Assembly (NCBI RefSeq): GCF_000765145.1
Contig: NZ_JMGA01000046.1
Coordinates: 1-64,000 of the forward strand
Direction: 5' to 3'
From: Desulfosporosinus sp. HMP52
GTDB taxonomy: Bacteria > Bacillota > Desulfitobacteriia > Desulfitobacteriales > Desulfitobacteriaceae
DNA: 64,000 bases
The notes under the pieces: generated by a model
Seen by the model: only the letters and a program-made list of their open reading frames with translations
Database searches by the model: none
Told to the model about the DNA's origin: nothing
Position numbers and translations under genes: made by a program
Shown here: piece by piece, positions 62,168 through 64,000 of the stretch
How the letters are laid out: every line of letters starts with the position of its first letter
Numbering within the stretch: the first letter of the stretch is position 1

Positions 62168-64000
62168 ATGAAAAAGATGTTAGAACTATCTGAATCATCG
62201 TCCAAGATGTCTGAATTAAAGCTTAATCAAACCTATGTTCAACAAATAGCTGAAGCTATAGCTGCAGTAATAGAATTCGAAGTTGCTATTATTGATCGCA
62301 ATATGGAGGTTATTGCAGGAACCGGAAAATATCAGAGCGAAATTGGTTTAGTTTATGGCAAAGAATCCATCACAGGGCAAATTATTGACAATTGCAGTAA
62401 TTTTATTCTGGATGACGAACCTCTCAAGCACTATATATGTAAAGATTGTAATCAGAAAATCGTCTGCAAAGTGAAAGCCGCTATTCTATCTCCAATCATC
62501 TTAAATGAAAATGTTATTGGCACAATTTCAATTTTTGCTTTTGATGAAGAGGAGAAAAAACTGTTGCTTGCCAACCGAGGTAAATTCGAAGATTTCTTAA
62601 CAAAGATCGCGGCCCTGACAAGCAGTAAAATTGACGTTAATGAAATGAATGGTCGACTATCACTAATGGCTAACCAATTCAGCGCAGTTATTCATTCTAT
62701 TGTCGAAGGAATTATTGCTATTGATCATGATGGCTATATAACCCATATTAATAAGTCTGCCGAGAAGTTATTGCATATTTCTACTAGACAATCCTATGGG
62801 CAACATATTAATGATATTTTCCCGGAGTTTTCAGTTCCCAAAGTCCTGAAATTTGGTCAACAATATGCCGAACAAGAAATTAGGTATAGAAATAAGGAAG
62901 AATTCAGTCATTTTATTAGTACCATTACCCCCATAAAAAAGGATCAAAAAATCATTGGTCTGGTTATATCCTTTAGAAGTATCGGTGAAATGCGCAAGTT
63001 AGCTGGTCGATTGATTAGAGAGGAACGTAAGTATTCTCTTGATGGCATACTAGGAACCAGCAATACGATGACCGCACTTAAACAGAAAATGCAACTGGTC
63101 GCTGCCACAGATTCGACCATCTTGATTACAGGGGAGAGTGGAACTGGTAAAGAACTTTTTGCCCGGGCAATTCACGAAGAAAGCCCACGTAAGAACGGCC
63201 CTTTTATCGCCATAAACTGTGGAGCAATTCCGGAAACTCTCTTAGAGAGTGAGTTGTTTGGGTATGAAGAAGGAGCTTTCACAGGAGCCAGTCGGGGAGG
63301 AAAACCGGGAAAATTCGAGCAGGCAAATGGTGGAACTATATTTCTTGATGAAATCGGGGATATGCCGATGCATCTGCAAGTGAAATTATTAAGAGTTTTA
63401 CAAGAGGTTAAAATTGAACGAGTTGGAGGAGTGAAGCCGATATGGATTGATGTCCGAATTATCGCCGCTACCAATCGTAATCTCGAAGAAATGATTGAGG
63501 AAAAACAATTTAGAAGCGATCTCTTTTATAGGCTAAGTGTTATTCCCTTTTATATCCCACCGTTGCGGGAAAGGAAAGAAGATCTAATCCTACTTCTTCA
63601 TCATTTTTTAGATAAATATAATGTGATTTTAGGGAAGCAAATAATGGGATTTACTCAAGAAGTTCAAAGAAAAATGCTGGCCTACCCTTGGATGGGAAAT
63701 GTAAGAGAACTGGAAAACGCTGTGGAGTATGCTGTAAATATTGCCACCAAGAATGTTATTGACAGCTCCTTTTTGTCTTCACGAGTCAATGAATATTTTA
63801 AGAATAATCCTGGCTTATCAACTGGTGAGACTCAACCAACCATAGCTGAGTTAGAAAAGAAAGCAATCGAAGCAGCCTTAAAAAGGTTTGGCAGTAGTCG
63901 ACAAGCTAAAGAAAAAGCTGCAGATAGCCTGGGTATGAGCAGATCGACTTTTTATAGAAAGATAAAAACTTTAGGGCTGAACACTAAAGTCTTAAAATAA
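62168..64000 (+). CDS. Sigma-54-dependent transcriptional activator with PAS domain
   Basis: A 610-residue activator whose stop codon is the last codon of the window. An N-terminal GAF-like sensor (about 15-165) contains CKDCNQKIVC, a cysteine group that may bind a metal. A PAS domain (about 170-280) follows, then an AAA+ domain with Walker A GESGTGKE (near 321) and GAFTGA (near 368), which contacts sigma-54, and a Fis-type helix-turn-helix at the end (AADSLGMSRSTFYRKIKTLGL). The target genes are not visible here. ATG at 62156 or 62177 is also possible; the best site upstream is GGTGGGG. Confidence 0.85.
   Translation: MKKMLELSESSSKMSELKLNQTYVQQIAEAIAAVIEFEVAIIDRNMEVIAGTGKYQSEIGLVYGKESITGQIIDNCSNFILDDEPLKHYICKDCNQKIVCKVKAAILSPIILNENVIGTISIFAFDEEEKKLLLANRGKFEDFLTKIAALTSSKIDVNEMNGRLSLMANQFSAVIHSIVEGIIAIDHDGYITHINKSAEKLLHISTRQSYGQHINDIFPEFSVPKVLKFGQQYAEQEIRYRNKEEFSHFISTITPIKKDQKIIGLVISFRSIGEMRKLAGRLIREERKYSLDGILGTSNTMTALKQKMQLVAATDSTILITGESGTGKELFARAIHEESPRKNGPFIAINCGAIPETLLESELFGYEEGAFTGASRGGKPGKFEQANGGTIFLDEIGDMPMHLQVKLLRVLQEVKIERVGGVKPIWIDVRIIAATNRNLEEMIEEKQFRSDLFYRLSVIPFYIPPLRERKEDLILLLHHFLDKYNVILGKQIMGFTQEVQRKMLAYPWMGNVRELENAVEYAVNIATKNVIDSSFLSSRVNEYFKNNPGLSTGETQPTIAELEKKAIEAALKRFGSSRQAKEKAADSLGMSRSTFYRKIKTLGLNTKVLK

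Overview
The window is a stretch of a low-GC Gram-positive (Firmicutes) chromosome. Strong AGGAGG-type ribosome binding sites, TTG/GTG starts, SipW-type secretion, a single-chain clostridial PurL, DUF1540 proteins, a bacilliredoxin-like YtxJ, an allantoin pathway and a sigma-54 activator together suggest an anaerobic, spore-forming clostridium of the Desulfosporosinus/Desulfitobacterium type. That placement is inference from gene content, not from a marker gene. No rRNA, tRNA, CRISPR array, phage or transposase gene was seen.

Layout. 1-7.3 kb: a VanW-like protein, a heterodimeric ABC exporter pair, a cysteine-rich PAS histidine kinase and a small unknown gene. 7.3-7.8 kb: palindromic repeats. 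7.8-16.8 kb: a purine (allantoin) catabolic island with allantoate amidohydrolase, two allantoinases (the second with a frameshift), an NCS1 permease, ureidoglycolate lyase (opposite strand), ureidoglycine aminohydrolase and a PucR regulator. A molybdenum hydroxylase (xanthine dehydrogenase-like, 41.5-44.3 kb) may feed the same pathway. 17.5-22.4 kb: a secretion/surface-fibre island with two camelysin/TasA-like proteins, a 46-residue signal-peptide-like micro-protein, a SipW signal peptidase, an ABC ATPase that has lost all its catalytic motifs, and a membrane protein that joins an ABC-2-like permease to a signal-peptidase-like domain lacking its catalytic residues. I consider this the most novel part of the window.

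22.5-26 kb: a gene with three RidA domains in one chain, a 0.9-kb gene-free region with ~43-bp phased degenerate repeats, and a Y-family polymerase with a clear promoter and an SOS (LexA) box. 26-31 kb: a PAS-PAS histidine kinase and a polar amino-acid ABC transporter with two paralogous permeases. 31-41 kb: an unknown gene, purL, an unknown gene, a second Y-family polymerase (dinB), a secreted YcdB/SLH protein and an AIM24-like protein. 41.5-50 kb: molybdenum hydroxylase, PatB/MalY-type aminotransferase, an XRE regulator fused to a superoxide-reductase-like domain, a GNAT acetyltransferase and a Ssu/Tau-type ABC transporter, punctuated by three near-identical perfect palindromes. 50-64 kb: EamA transporter, class A PBP, a second Ssu/Tau-type ABC operon ending in ytxJ, alpha/beta hydrolase, an HdrD-like membrane Fe-S protein, PspC, DsrE, DUF502, two DUF1540 micro-proteins, YkvA/DUF1232 and a sigma-54 activator ending at the window edge.

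Most genes are on the plus strand and many are closed by clear rho-independent terminators, listed below. Start codons were chosen by ribosome binding site position, so several differ from the longest open frame.
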